Shown in pieces: positions 27,579-36,165 of a stretch of 64,000 bases of DNA (the first letter of the stretch is position 1; the number at the start of each line of letters is the position of its first letter). This DNA is from Paenibacillus sp. BIC5C1 (GTDB lineage Bacteria; Bacillota; Bacilli; Paenibacillales; Paenibacillaceae), in NCBI RefSeq assembly GCF_032399705.1, contig NZ_CP135922.1, positions 2,542,001 to 2,606,000 on the forward strand. Reading direction: 5' to 3'. The notes under the pieces were generated by a model that made no database searches, was not told the origin of the DNA, and was given only the letters and a program-made list of their open reading frames with translations. The position numbers were made by a program, and so were the translations under genes.

Positions 27579-27644
27579 TGATTCAAGGTTCCTCCAGACG
27601 GGGTATTAAGTAGCATAGCAAACTTAGTCTGGGAGGTAACTTTA

Positions 27645-27980
27645 ATGACACAACAACAATATCAACAATGTATCGATGCTTGCCTGGAGTGTATGAATGC
27701 TTGCAACGTATGTTACATATCGAGTCTGAAAGAATATGATCTGGCGATGCTGCGTGATTGCATTCGTTTGGATCGTGAATGTGCAGAAATCTGCAGTTTT
27801 GCTGCTCAAGCCATGACACGCGGAAGTGATTTCATCGCCGAAATTTGCGAACTGTGTGTGAAAGCATGTGAAGCTTGTGCTGCTGAGTGTGGCAAACATC
27901 AACATGATCACTGCCAGGCTTGCGCAGAAGCTTGCCGTAAATGTGCAGAGGCTTGCCGCCTGATGGCCGCAGTAGCGTAA
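27645..27980 (+). CDS. Cys-rich four-helix-bundle copper-binding protein (DUF326/Csp-like)
   Basis: A 111-aa protein with about 17 cysteines in CxxxC and CxxC spacings (CIDACLECMNACNVCY at its start) and few other features. This matches the DUF326 four-helix bundles, related to the cytosolic copper storage proteins that line the bundle core with Cu(I)-binding thiols. There is no signal peptide, so it is cytosolic. ATG 27645 follows GGGAGGTAAC. It lies 66 nt after the CobW gene, so a joint role in metal handling is likely. Confidence 0.88.
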   Translation: MTQQQYQQCIDACLECMNACNVCYISSLKEYDLAMLRDCIRLDRECAEICSFAAQAMTRGSDFIAEICELCVKACEACAAECGKHQHDHCQACAEACRKCAEACRLMAAVA

Positions 27981-28045
27981 ATATAACTCCATTGAACTGA
28001 ATTGAAAATAAAAAGCCCTGGCAATATTCACGATGCCAGGCTAAT

Positions 28046-28118
28046 CCCCTCACAGAAGACAATGATAAGACATCCGATAAGATGGATTACAACGTTGTCT
28101 ACTGGAGGGGATTTTTTA
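28046..28118 (+). terminator. Long-stem terminator after the DUF326 gene
   Basis: Arms of about 18 bp (28046-28064 and 28093-28110; CCCCTC-CAG-AGACAA against TTGTCT-CTG-GAGGGG) are followed by ATTTTTTATG. A second stem at 28014-28041, CCTGGCA/TGCCAGG, has its T-run on the minus strand. Confidence 0.6.
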
Positions 28119-28212
28119 TGGATTCAACATAGTAACGTTCCTGTTCCTCACCATCCGAAGGTGAAAATTTCTATCCACAGCTGGTACTACATTGGGAAAT
28201 GCATGTAACAGG

Positions 28213-28241
28213 TTGCCAAAGCAGAGCTTGATCTGTATAAT
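28213..28241 (+). promoter_or_regulatory. Promoter of the T-box-argS transcript
   Basis: TTGCCA at 28213-28218 and a perfect TATAAT at 28236-28241 with a 17-nt spacer, immediately upstream of the T-box leader. Confidence 0.8.
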
Positions 28242-28247
28242 GATGGC

Positions 28248-28570
28248 AATGAATTGAAACGATGAATATCCGTGATCGGGAGAGTAGCCAGAATCCATGC
28301 ATGACAGCGAGCCGGGGCAGGTGGAAGCCGGTATGACATGACCAGAGTGAAGCGCACCCGTGAGATGGTTGTCCGAAGTAATGTTTACATCCGTGAGAGG
28401 GTGTAAAGCATGGGCTAGAGGGCAATCCGGCAGGCGGCCGTTAATCGCACCGAGCGGAGCAGGCTGTGAATGTACTATGATGTGCATTTACAACCTGCTC
28501 ACCAAGAGTGGTACCGCGGGAACTGTGAAGATCAGCTCTCGTCTCTGATATAGAGACGAGGGCTTTTTTG
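28248..28570 (+). ncRNA. T-box riboswitch leader of argS
   Basis: A roughly 320-nt untranslated leader. The T-box sequence AAGAGTGGTACCGCGGG is at 28504-28520. It is followed by the terminator stem AGCTCTCGTCTCT/AGAGACGAGGGCT at 28534-28564 and TTTTTT. A structured Stem I-like region with GGGAGAGTAG lies near its 5' end. CGC at 28353-28355, in GAAGCGCACC, could be the arginine specifier. Uncharged tRNA binding would favour the antiterminator and argS expression. Confidence 0.92.
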
Positions 28571-28616
28571 TTTTCTATTGCATGGCTAAATACGATAATG
28601 ACTAGGAGTGTTCAAC

Positions 28617-30356
28617 ATGTTGATGAATCAGGCAGCAGCACATATTGCTCCCTTAACGGGAATGAAGCAAGACGAGGTGTTGAGATTACTGGAGGTTCCA
28701 CCACAGCCGGAGATGGGAGATGCCGCGTTTCCTTGCTTTATTCTGGCCAAGTCGTTGAAAAAAGCACCCGCTGTTATTGCTACGGATATCGCAGCTCAAT
28801 TACAGACAGTTGGGCTGGATGCTTCTCCAGCAGGACCCTATGTAAACATACGTTTCAATCGGGAAGATCTGGCGCCGAAGCTGCTGCAAGAACTGGGACA
28901 TAAAACATTTGGCAAGCTGCAACAGGGGGCAGGTGCACGCGTTGTGATCGACATGTCGTCGCCTAACATTGCCAAGCCATTTGGAATCGGTCATCTGCGC
29001 TCCACCGTGATTGGGGCAGCGTTGTATCGGTTATATAACGAGGCAGGCTATACTTCGGTCAGTGTGAATCACCTGGGGGATTGGGGAACGCAGTTCGGCA
29101 AACAGATTGCAGCCTACAAACGTTGGGGCAATGATGAAGCCTTACAAGCTGAGCCGATTCGTACATCATTGGAGCTGTATGTGAGGTTTCACGATGAGGC
29201 GGAGAATGATCCCTCACTGGAGATCGAGGCACGAGATTGGTTCCGCAAGCTGGAGCAAGGGGATGAAGAAGCACAGCGGTTATGGACCTTTTTCGTAGAA
29301 GTGAGCATGAAAGAATTCAACCGGATGTATGAGCGTCTGAATGTACAGTTTGACCATACGCTGGGTGAGAGCTTTTACAATGACAAGATGGGTGCGGTTG
29401 TTGAAGAACTGAAATCCAAAGGATTGCTTGAAGAGAGCGAAGGCGCATTGGTGGTACGTTTGGAGGATGAGAATATGCCACCTTGCCTGATTATCAAAAC
29501 CGATGGAACAACCATCTATCCAACGCGGGATTTGGCAACAGCCGTTTATCGTCATGATGTGATGAAGGCGGATAAAATGCTGTATGTAGTCGGGGGTGAG
29601 CAGAAGCTTCATTTCCGTCAGGTATTTGCGGTATTATCACGGATGGGGTATGCATGGTCTGAGATTTGCGAACATATTCCGTTTGGTTTGATGCGTTTCG
29701 AAGGACGGAAGATGTCTACCCGCCGGGGAAAAGTTGTCTTTTTACAGGAGGTACTCGACGAGGCAGTTGCTCGGGCATTACAGATTATTCAGGAGAAAAA
29801 TCCAAATCTGCCGAATCCGCAGGAGGTTGCGGAAGCGGTTGGTGTAGGTGCGATTGTATTCGGTGATCTGCGCAATAATCGGTTGAACGATGTCGATTTC
29901 TCGCTCGAAGATGCGGTGAGCTTTGAAGGGGAGACAGGACCTTATGTGCAATACACACATGCCCGGATTAACAGTGTGCTTGCGAAGGCAACAGAGGCGG
30001 GGCGTGTGGAAAATAAAAATCAATTAGAGGATGTTCGTAGCAGTAGTAGCAACAATGCTGCGGCAAACTCAGAGAACAAGTCGGTCATGGTCGGTGACAC
30101 TTCATGGGCATTGCTGAAACTGCTGGCGGATTATCCGCAGTATCTGGAAAAAGCAATTCATCGCAACGAGCCCTCGGTCATTGCCAAGTATGCGATAGAT
30201 GTTGCCCAAGCGTTCAACCGCTTCTACCATGCGGAACGGATTGCGGATGCGCCGGCTGATATCAAACCATTCCGGGTGGCGTTAACAGAGCGTACGGCGG
30301 AGCGTCTTGCCTACAGCCTATATTTACTTGGCGTCCAAGCTCCTGAACGGATGTGA
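28617..30356 (+). CDS. argS: Arginyl-tRNA synthetase
   Basis: A 579-aa class I synthetase with an N-terminal Add-1-like domain. The HIGH motif appears as FGIGHLRST near residue 125 and a KMSKS equivalent as GRKMSTRRG near 365. The C-terminal anticodon-binding helices end in the usual LLGVQAPERM. ATG 28617 lies 7 nt after TAGGAGTG, while an in-frame GTG at 28608 overlaps that site. Expression is set by the T-box leader. Confidence 0.96.
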   Translation: MLMNQAAAHIAPLTGMKQDEVLRLLEVPPQPEMGDAAFPCFILAKSLKKAPAVIATDIAAQLQTVGLDASPAGPYVNIRFNREDLAPKLLQELGHKTFGKLQQGAGARVVIDMSSPNIAKPFGIGHLRSTVIGAALYRLYNEAGYTSVSVNHLGDWGTQFGKQIAAYKRWGNDEALQAEPIRTSLELYVRFHDEAENDPSLEIEARDWFRKLEQGDEEAQRLWTFFVEVSMKEFNRMYERLNVQFDHTLGESFYNDKMGAVVEELKSKGLLEESEGALVVRLEDENMPPCLIIKTDGTTIYPTRDLATAVYRHDVMKADKMLYVVGGEQKLHFRQVFAVLSRMGYAWSEICEHIPFGLMRFEGRKMSTRRGKVVFLQEVLDEAVARALQIIQEKNPNLPNPQEVAEAVGVGAIVFGDLRNNRLNDVDFSLEDAVSFEGETGPYVQYTHARINSVLAKATEAGRVENKNQLEDVRSSSSNNAAANSENKSVMVGDTSWALLKLLADYPQYLEKAIHRNEPSVIAKYAIDVAQAFNRFYHAERIADAPADIKPFRVALTERTAERLAYSLYLLGVQAPERM

Positions 30357-30360
30357 TTCT

Positions 30361-31404
30361 ATGGGATGGAGGACAAGTAGATTATTCGATAAAGCAGTAA
30401 AAGCAGCAGCAGGCTCAAACGGACGAATCATATCGCTACAACAGGTGAGCAAACGACTTGGGGATGTTCAGGTATTGAATGATATCAATCTGGAAGTAGG
30501 CCAGGGGGAGTGCATCGTCCTGGTGGGCAGGAATGGCTCAGGCAAAAGCACGTTGCTGCGTGTGCTGGCGAGCATGTTACTGCCTGACTCAGGCTCCCTG
30601 CACAAGCCAAGCCATGGGCGGATTATGTATGCACTGGATGGATTGGCACGCCTGCCCTTCACCTCAAGAGAGTACTTGTGGGAAATGGGACGTATTCGTG
30701 GCATGCGCCCTGAAATATTGCGTCAACGGATAGGCGAATTAAGTGAACTTTTATTCGTGGGCACGGCGCTGGATCAGAATCTGCCACAGTTGTCCAAAGG
30801 TACTTTGCAGAAAGTGAACTTGATTCAGGCTATGCTACCTGGCCCTGATGGGTTATTGCTGCTTGATGAACCATTGTCCGGTCTGGACGTTCCGGCGCAG
30901 GAAGCAATTGTAACTCTGCTCAGACAGTGGAAACAGGAAGGAAGCCAGATCGTAACAGCTTGCCATGAGCTATTGCTGATTGATCGTCTCGCAGATCAGG
31001 TCATCGTGTTACAGAAGGGAACGGTGCTGCGTCGCTGGAGCCGGGAAGATTTGCAGCAAGCTGGTGAGCCCGCTGTGAGTATTCAAAGTGTGATGGAAGG
31101 GCAGAAACAATCCGTTATCGATGCGCTGCTGGTTGAACAACCGGAAATCATTACATGTCATCGCAGCATGGCTCGTCAGGATTATGGTCGAGAAGTATGG
31201 GATTGGAAAGTGTCACGCAGTTCGGCAGATCGGATTATAGGAATGATACTGGCTACTGGTGGTTCCATCGTGTCTGTGCAGCCGGAAGAGAGCCGATTAA
31301 ATATGGAAGGATTGATGGAGGGGCGGCACCCAAATGAGGTTATGGGCAGGGAAGCAGCGGAAAACCTTTCCTCCATATCTAGGGCAGGAGGCGACCTCCA
31401 ATGA
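30361..31404 (+). CDS. ABC transporter ATP-binding protein
   Basis: A 347-aa ATPase. Walker A VGRNGSGKST lies near residue 56, a degenerate signature LSKGTLQKV near 148, and Walker B LLLLDEPLSGLD near 168, followed by a His-containing switch (TACHELLLID). The N-terminal 20 residues and about 120 C-terminal residues extend beyond a standard domain. It overlaps the next membrane gene by 4 nt (ATGA), so the pair probably forms an ABC-2-type exporter. The substrate is unknown. The ribosome site is weak and the gene starts 5 nt after argS ends. Confidence 0.85.
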   Translation: MGWRTSRLFDKAVKAAAGSNGRIISLQQVSKRLGDVQVLNDINLEVGQGECIVLVGRNGSGKSTLLRVLASMLLPDSGSLHKPSHGRIMYALDGLARLPFTSREYLWEMGRIRGMRPEILRQRIGELSELLFVGTALDQNLPQLSKGTLQKVNLIQAMLPGPDGLLLLDEPLSGLDVPAQEAIVTLLRQWKQEGSQIVTACHELLLIDRLADQVIVLQKGTVLRRWSREDLQQAGEPAVSIQSVMEGQKQSVIDALLVEQPEIITCHRSMARQDYGREVWDWKVSRSSADRIIGMILATGGSIVSVQPEESRLNMEGLMEGRHPNEVMGREAAENLSSISRAGGDLQ

Positions 31405-32111
31405 TCTACTTGACTCGTTATTTGTTAAAACATTACATACGTTCACAGAAATATGTTGCGCCGGTGATCTTTTATATCATTACGATGCTGCTTATCTATT
31501 CCTACAAACCTAATCCGGTTGCGGACAGTTACAGTGTTACGGCCATGCTGCTCTTTTTTGGTGCCGCTTGGCTGGGCTTGACGGTAATGAATACGGAACC
31601 TGCGGGGCAGTATCAATTACTTGTGCTGCATGCAGGAAGCAAACGCAAGGTTGTCCTTGCACAAATAATCTGTGCGTTGATCATGCAGTTTGGCCTGACT
31701 GCTATTACCGTGTTATATCCGGTTGTTACGGGCATGTTTGGAAGGCTACCAAGTGCTGGGGAGTGGATCATGGCTTGGTCCGGACATTTGGCGTTGTCGC
31801 TCCTGGGTCTGGGGCTCAGTGTTTTCTTCCAAAAATCGTACATTCCCATGTTAAGCCGCAGCATGCCGCCTTTCATAGTGGTGATATTGTTATCGTTTGT
31901 CCAAGGTTCGTTAAGCGGACGTTTGCCTGAATCCATACAGGGGGTTGTCAAGATCCTGCCTCCGGCATTTTATCTGGTTCGTGAGATGATGTTATTTGAA
32001 GATTTGAAATTGGGGGCTGTTGTGCTGATGACAGTGTGGGCTATACTTTATGCCATAGTTCTACTCATCATCCATATATGGTTATCGGGAAGAAGGGATT
32101 TACGGAGTTAG
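31401..32111 (+). CDS. ABC-2-type membrane permease, putative
   Basis: A 236-aa protein with about six hydrophobic helices and few charged residues outside short loops. It starts within the stop codon of the ATPase gene, which strongly suggests that it is the membrane partner. No conserved motif identifies the substrate. Confidence 0.75.
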   Translation: MIYLTRYLLKHYIRSQKYVAPVIFYIITMLLIYSYKPNPVADSYSVTAMLLFFGAAWLGLTVMNTEPAGQYQLLVLHAGSKRKVVLAQIICALIMQFGLTAITVLYPVVTGMFGRLPSAGEWIMAWSGHLALSLLGLGLSVFFQKSYIPMLSRSMPPFIVVILLSFVQGSLSGRLPESIQGVVKILPPAFYLVREMMLFEDLKLGAVVLMTVWAILYAIVLLIIHIWLSGRRDLRS

Positions 32112-32210
32112 ATGCTATTATTCCGCTTAACTTGAATGTTGGTCTATGTTTCGTTACCATAGAGGGACGTTGGATGGAAAGTATTGTACGGAGATAAAGG
32201 AGGCTCGCTT

Positions 32211-32762
32211 ATGCAAAAGACAGACATGCAGCATGGTGACATGCTGGACAGCGAACACTCCAGAGAATTGTTTGCATATTACGGATTGGCTGTATATTAT
32301 GGACAGGCGCTTGAACAGCAACTGGTCAATCTGATTTTATTAATGAAAATGTCTCAGGGAAAAGTTGTTTCCGAAGAAGATCTGGAAGATCTGTACGAGC
32401 GGAAGATGAGCAGTTCACTCGGACAACTCATTCATGAGGTACGTCATCATTTTACTTTTTCAGAGGAAGAGACTCGTCAGTTGAATGAACTATGGAAGCA
32501 GCGTAATAGCATTGTACATCACTATTTTAAGGAACGTATTCATGAGACATTCAGTCCTGAAGGACGATCACGCATGATCAAGGAGCTGGAAGATTTCAAA
32601 GACCGTGCACAGGAACTGGAGATTAGTCTTCAGCAGTACACAGGTGCCTGGATTGCAGAGCTGGGGTTGGATGCTGAATCCGCGGCGGCGTTGCAGACAC
32701 TCGAACGTATGCATGCAGAGAGCATGCACGCCCGGGCACTGGAAGAGGATGAATCATTGTGA
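32211..32762 (+). CDS. Helical protein with HEPN-like R-x4-H motif, unknown function
   Basis: A 183-aa, mostly helical, acidic protein. At residues 98-103 it has RNSIVH inside LWKQRNSIVHHYF. That is an Arg followed by a polar residue and a His five positions on, as in HEPN-superfamily RNases and related inactive helical proteins. The preceding YYGQALEQQLVNLILLMKM helix also fits that fold. It lies directly upstream of the DUF218 gene. ATG 32211 follows AAAGGAGG. The HEPN reading is from a motif only. Confidence 0.6.
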   Translation: MQKTDMQHGDMLDSEHSRELFAYYGLAVYYGQALEQQLVNLILLMKMSQGKVVSEEDLEDLYERKMSSSLGQLIHEVRHHFTFSEEETRQLNELWKQRNSIVHHYFKERIHETFSPEGRSRMIKELEDFKDRAQELEISLQQYTGAWIAELGLDAESAAALQTLERMHAESMHARALEEDESL

Positions 32763-33391
32763 TGGAAGGCAAGTCCCGGATACGTAAAATAAAAAGCAGA
32801 CGCTGGCTTGTAATATCCATTACATTGCTCGTGTTGCTTGGGGGTATATGGACGTTAACTACCGCCTCGCTCATCTGGACCTACACCGATGAGGAATCAT
32901 CCAGACAAAGTGATGTGGCTATAATCCTCGGTGCAGCCGTAGAAGGGGATAACCCTTCACCCGTATTTCGCGAACGTATTGAGCATGCCATTTTATTATA
33001 TCGCCAGGGGACGATCAGCCATCTGCTCTTTACTGGTGGTTCTGGCAGTGCAGGAGAACGAGCCGAAGCCGAAGTAGGACGAGATTATGCTGTTGCACAT
33101 GGTGTAGATACTGCAGATATTCAAATGGAAACAGAGTCAAGAATTACGGAGGAGAATCTGGTGAACTCGCTTAGCGTTGGGAAACAGGCGGGGTTTCACA
33201 CCTACACCATTGTAAGTGACCCGCTGCACATGAAACGGGCGATGAAGCTCGCTAGTGGACTCGGCATGGATGCTGTTCCGTCCCCAACACGAACGACGGC
33301 TTACCAGACCTGGCGAAGCCAATTTCCTTTTCTGGCAAGAGAAACGATATTATATATGGGATATACGGTCAAAGAATGGATAGATGGATAG
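32759..33391 (+). CDS. DUF218/YdcF-SanA family membrane-anchored protein
   Basis: About 210 aa with a basic N-terminus and one transmembrane helix at about 17-39, then an extracytoplasmic DUF218 domain. Markers are AIILGAAVEGDNPSPVFRER near residue 54, LLFTGGSG near 90 and ESRITEENLVNS near 123. Members are linked to envelope maintenance in E. coli (SanA), but the biochemical role is unclear. It overlaps the previous stop codon (GTGATG), so it is translated together with it. The stop codon lies in an 8-bp tandem repeat. Confidence 0.85.
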   Translation: MMEGKSRIRKIKSRRWLVISITLLVLLGGIWTLTTASLIWTYTDEESSRQSDVAIILGAAVEGDNPSPVFRERIEHAILLYRQGTISHLLFTGGSGSAGERAEAEVGRDYAVAHGVDTADIQMETESRITEENLVNSLSVGKQAGFHTYTIVSDPLHMKRAMKLASGLGMDAVPSPTRTTAYQTWRSQFPFLARETILYMGYTVKEWIDG

Positions 33392-33399
33392 ATGGATAG
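33376..33399 (+). repeat. 8-bp tandem repeat across the stop codon
   Basis: ATGGATAG occurs three times in a row. The TAG stop of the DUF218 gene is inside the second unit, so gain or loss of units could change the C-terminus. Confidence 0.8.
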
Positions 33400-33449
33400 A
33401 CAATCCGCAGCAGCACGGAAAGTGACTGGTCTGCGCGATTGTCTTTTTT
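33399..33449 (+). terminator. Terminator after the DUF218 gene
   Basis: GACAATC-GC and GC-GATTGTC arms run into TTTTTT. Confidence 0.75.
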
Positions 33450-33470
33450 GCACATGGTGATGAGGCGTTT

Positions 33471-33644
33471 CTAAGTTCCGGGATAATTAATCGCTGCACT
33501 AACCAGTGCGGCTACCCCAAAACCGATGAACCACCAAGGCCAGCGCCGATGATTGCTTTTGCGTATACCGATGAACAAACTGATGATCCCCGCAAGTAAT
33601 ACCACGGTAGCCAAGCTGCTGCCAACGATCCAGCCAATGCTCAT
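33471..33644 (-). CDS. 57-aa membrane protein
   Basis: A small frame missed by length cut-offs. It starts at ATG 33644 with GAGGAGG 7 nt upstream. It encodes two hydrophobic helices (IVGSSLATVVLLAGIISLFI, then WWFIGFGVAALVSAA) joined by a basic RKSNHRR loop, so a small two-pass membrane protein. It follows the DUF4097-like gene by 25 nt on the same strand, making it the third gene of the tetR unit. No family recognised. Confidence 0.7.
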   Translation of the reverse strand: MSIGWIVGSSLATVVLLAGIISLFIGIRKSNHRRWPWWFIGFGVAALVSAAINYPGT

Positions 33645-33669
33645 ATGTTTACCTCCTCTATATGGAATG

Positions 33670-34452
33670 TTAAGAAAAGCTCCCTATGGAGAGCTTCCCA
33701 CCTCTGACCTCTGCTTGAAATGGATAAGTACCGTTACGATACGTATGTTGATTATGATTGGATTGAAGCGGGAAATCACTGTTGAATCGGCCTCCGGCCT
33801 GTTTGAAGTCTAACTTAAATCCATCGTTATCTGCTGGGATTCGCACTTCAACGTTACAACCTGTGGAGCGACTATCCAGAGATTGAAGCATCGTTGAGGA
33901 GTGAATGGTGAGTGGGCTGCCTGTCACTTTGGATTGAATATGGGTGAACTGACCGGATAACTGAACAGGTGAAGAAGTGGCTTGCAGTTGCATATGTTCT
34001 GCATGGAGGTCTGTTGCTGTAACCCGACTGCCCACTGATCGTAGACGGATATGCTGGGCATGGCCAGTTAAGGTGAGCTTGCCGGATGTACAGTCACAAT
34101 CCCATTGTTCCGAAGAAACGTTATCTACAAGAAAGTGGGAACCAACTCCGTTGATCGACAGCCTTTTCAAGACCGCAGGCGGCAGTATAATGTGGAGCGA
34201 TGTGCGATGGAAGTTAATGCCCAGCGGAAAAGCTTGTTTTCGTCCATCGATCAGACGTAATAAACCTTGGCTGACGTTAGCTTCAAAACATCTAGTTGTT
34301 GGAAAACGAGCGGAGCCCCATTGAATAACACGGATAACCGCTTCTGTGCCCTGGCTAATATGCACTTCGCCTTGCATCCATTCCAGAGAAAGGGCGAGAA
34401 GGGGTTCTTCGGACAACCATTCTTTGCAAATCATATGTCCATTAGGCTTCAA
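33670..34452 (-). CDS. DUF4097-like beta-repeat protein
   Basis: A 260-aa protein rich in short beta strands of the DUF4097 repeat type (NVEVRIP, GGRFNSDFPL and GGKLSIGSF). There is no signal peptide or transmembrane helix. The TTG at 34452 has GAGGGA upstream, inside the end of the tetR frame, so it is translationally coupled to the regulator. DUF4097 proteins commonly sit with membrane-stress regulators. The function is unknown. Confidence 0.7.
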   Translation of the reverse strand: MKPNGHMICKEWLSEEPLLALSLEWMQGEVHISQGTEAVIRVIQWGSARFPTTRCFEANVSQGLLRLIDGRKQAFPLGINFHRTSLHIILPPAVLKRLSINGVGSHFLVDNVSSEQWDCDCTSGKLTLTGHAQHIRLRSVGSRVTATDLHAEHMQLQATSSPVQLSGQFTHIQSKVTGSPLTIHSSTMLQSLDSRSTGCNVEVRIPADNDGFKLDFKQAGGRFNSDFPLQSNHNQHTYRNGTYPFQAEVRGGKLSIGSFS

Positions 34453-34457
34453 AATGG

Positions 34458-35141
34458 TTATCCCTCATTTCTGTCATCGTCTTCATCCAGAATAGGATAA
34501 GCATCCATCGCAGCATGTTGGTCTAGAATACGTTCAATTAGTGATTCACTCACAATATTGGCACCAAGCATGTTCATCAACCGCTGTAAAAAATAAAGAC
34601 GTTGCTTTGTTTGGCTCGAATTGCGGCCGAATAGTGTTGGATTAATCCATATATTGACCAGCATCATGAATACTTCTGCACAAGCTTCGGGATCTTCGGT
34701 ATGAATAGATCCATCTGTAATGCCTTCACGCAAAATCGCTGCAATCACCGGGGCATCAATCCGCACAGCCTGTTGAATCCCTCGTACAATGAACACTGGA
34801 TTTTTGATCTGGGTTCGAAGTACGTGATCCAGGGAATGGGCCTGTTGATCAGAAACGACATACTCCAAAATCTGAACTAATTTCTCTCGTGCTGGTGTGG
34901 TCCTTGTATTTGTAACTAATTGATCCAGCATCTGAGTGGAATAGTTGAACTGTTGTTCCATGACTGCGTCCAGTATTTCCTCTTTGGATCTAAAGTGATG
35001 ATACACAGCTCCCTTGGACATGCCGAGGGCAACAATGATGTCCTGGATACTTGTTTTTTCAAATCCTTTTTCTGTGAACAACTGCGCAGCGACGTTCAGA
35101 ATCTGCTGTAACGTCTGTTCAGGATGCTTATTTCTAGGCAT
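34458..35141 (-). CDS. TetR/AcrR family transcriptional regulator
   Basis: A 227-aa TetR-type repressor. The N-terminal helix-turn-helix is clear at residues about 10-60 (ILNVAAQLFTEKGFEKTSIQDI, then GMSKGAVYHHFRSKEEIL, each typical). The C-terminal ligand domain is variable. ATG 35141 follows AAGGAGG. A palindromic operator lies between its promoter and start, so it is probably self-regulated and controls the DUF4097 and 57-aa membrane genes downstream. Confidence 0.92.
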   Translation of the reverse strand: MPRNKHPEQTLQQILNVAAQLFTEKGFEKTSIQDIIVALGMSKGAVYHHFRSKEEILDAVMEQQFNYSTQMLDQLVTNTRTTPAREKLVQILEYVVSDQQAHSLDHVLRTQIKNPVFIVRGIQQAVRIDAPVIAAILREGITDGSIHTEDPEACAEVFMMLVNIWINPTLFGRNSSQTKQRLYFLQRLMNMLGANIVSESLIERILDQHAAMDAYPILDEDDDRNEG

Positions 35142-35161
35142 AATAACCTCCTTATATTTAA

Positions 35162-35209
35162 ATACCGACCGTCGGTATGTATAATACAGGAAGATGTTTC
35201 CATTGTCAA
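35162..35209 (-). promoter_or_regulatory. tetR promoter with TetR operator
   Basis: On the minus strand, TTGACA (35209-35204) and TATTAT (35186-35181) are 17 nt apart. Just downstream lies ATACCGAC-n-GTCGGTAT (35162-35178), a perfect 8-bp inverted repeat with a 1-nt centre, placed to block transcription start. Confidence 0.82.
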
Positions 35210-35305
35210 TAAGAGAGGATCAAAAGGAGTGAATACACGAAAGAAGTCTAAAAATAAAAAACCGATATGTGGTCTTACCCCTGTCAAGTAGACAGATAAA
35301 AAAAG

Positions 35306-36133
35306 CTATGCTGCCAGTGCGCATCGATATTCAATCGGTGCGCGCTGTTTGAGTTTGGCTTGAAAGCGTCGGTAGTTGTAATTGTACATATAATCTTCCA
35401 CGGCTTGTCGAATCTCTACTTCTGAATTACACTGGTTAAGGTACAGCTTCTCTGTCTTGAGATGCGAAAAGAAGGATTCGATGCATGCGTTATCTAGGCA
35501 GGTTGCTTTGCGAGAGTGGCTGCCCTTCACGCCGAATGCTTCTAATCGTGTGTTGTACGCCTGAGACGTGTATTGGAAGCCCTGATCCGAATGGAGCACG
35601 GCTTCTGAAACGTCTCTTTTTTGTGTCCATTGTTCCACCGTATCCAATACGAGCTGAACATCGTTCCGTTTAGACAACTGCCAAGCTACAATCTCATTGT
35701 TGAACAGGTCTTGAATCACGGACAGGTAAACAAATGTACTTCCATTCGGAATATAGGTAATATCCGTCACCATTTTTTGCTGGGGTGCTGTCGCATGAAA
35801 CTGGCGCTTCAGGCGATTCGGATAAATCACAGATGGCGTATAGCTGGACTTCTTCCGCTTCTTACGAATTACCGATTGGATCGATAGTTCCCGCATGATT
35901 CGCCATACTTTCTTGTGATTAACGTTCAGACCAGCCTCCCACAACGCCGTTGTCATGCGAGGATAACCAAACTCTCGGTTTGCAAAATGAATAGCCATCA
36001 TGTGTTCTTTGATCTCACGCTCACGGTCTTGTCTTGCGTCTCGCTGCGGCTGTGTTGCTCGCCATTTGTAGTAACTGGAACGGGGTATTCCTGTAATCGA
36101 TAATAGGCGTGTAATGCCATGCGAGCAGCGCAA
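35306..36133 (-). CDS. IS3-family transposase OrfB (DDE integrase core)
   Basis: A 275-aa integrase-core transposase. An HTH_21-like N-terminus is followed by the DDE triad: D in MVTDITYIP, D in LHSDQGFQYTS and E in ACIESFFSHLKTE, with the usual spacing. It is likely made mainly as an OrfAB fusion of about 390 aa by -1 frameshifting at 36199. The frame stays open upstream through the overlap with orfA. The TTG at 36133 is only a nominal start. Confidence 0.93.
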   Translation of the reverse strand: MRCSHGITRLLSITGIPRSSYYKWRATQPQRDARQDREREIKEHMMAIHFANREFGYPRMTTALWEAGLNVNHKKVWRIMRELSIQSVIRKKRKKSSYTPSVIYPNRLKRQFHATAPQQKMVTDITYIPNGSTFVYLSVIQDLFNNEIVAWQLSKRNDVQLVLDTVEQWTQKRDVSEAVLHSDQGFQYTSQAYNTRLEAFGVKGSHSRKATCLDNACIESFFSHLKTEKLYLNQCNSEVEIRQAVEDYMYNYNYRRFQAKLKQRAPIEYRCALAA

Positions 36134-36165
36134 TTCGTCTATGATATCGTAGTTCTCCCGTTGGC

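Noticed and set aside
28119..28135. Four-codon ORF after GGAGGGG before the argS promoter
   Set aside because: The GGAGGGG is the right arm of a terminator-like stem, so the start is not meaningful.
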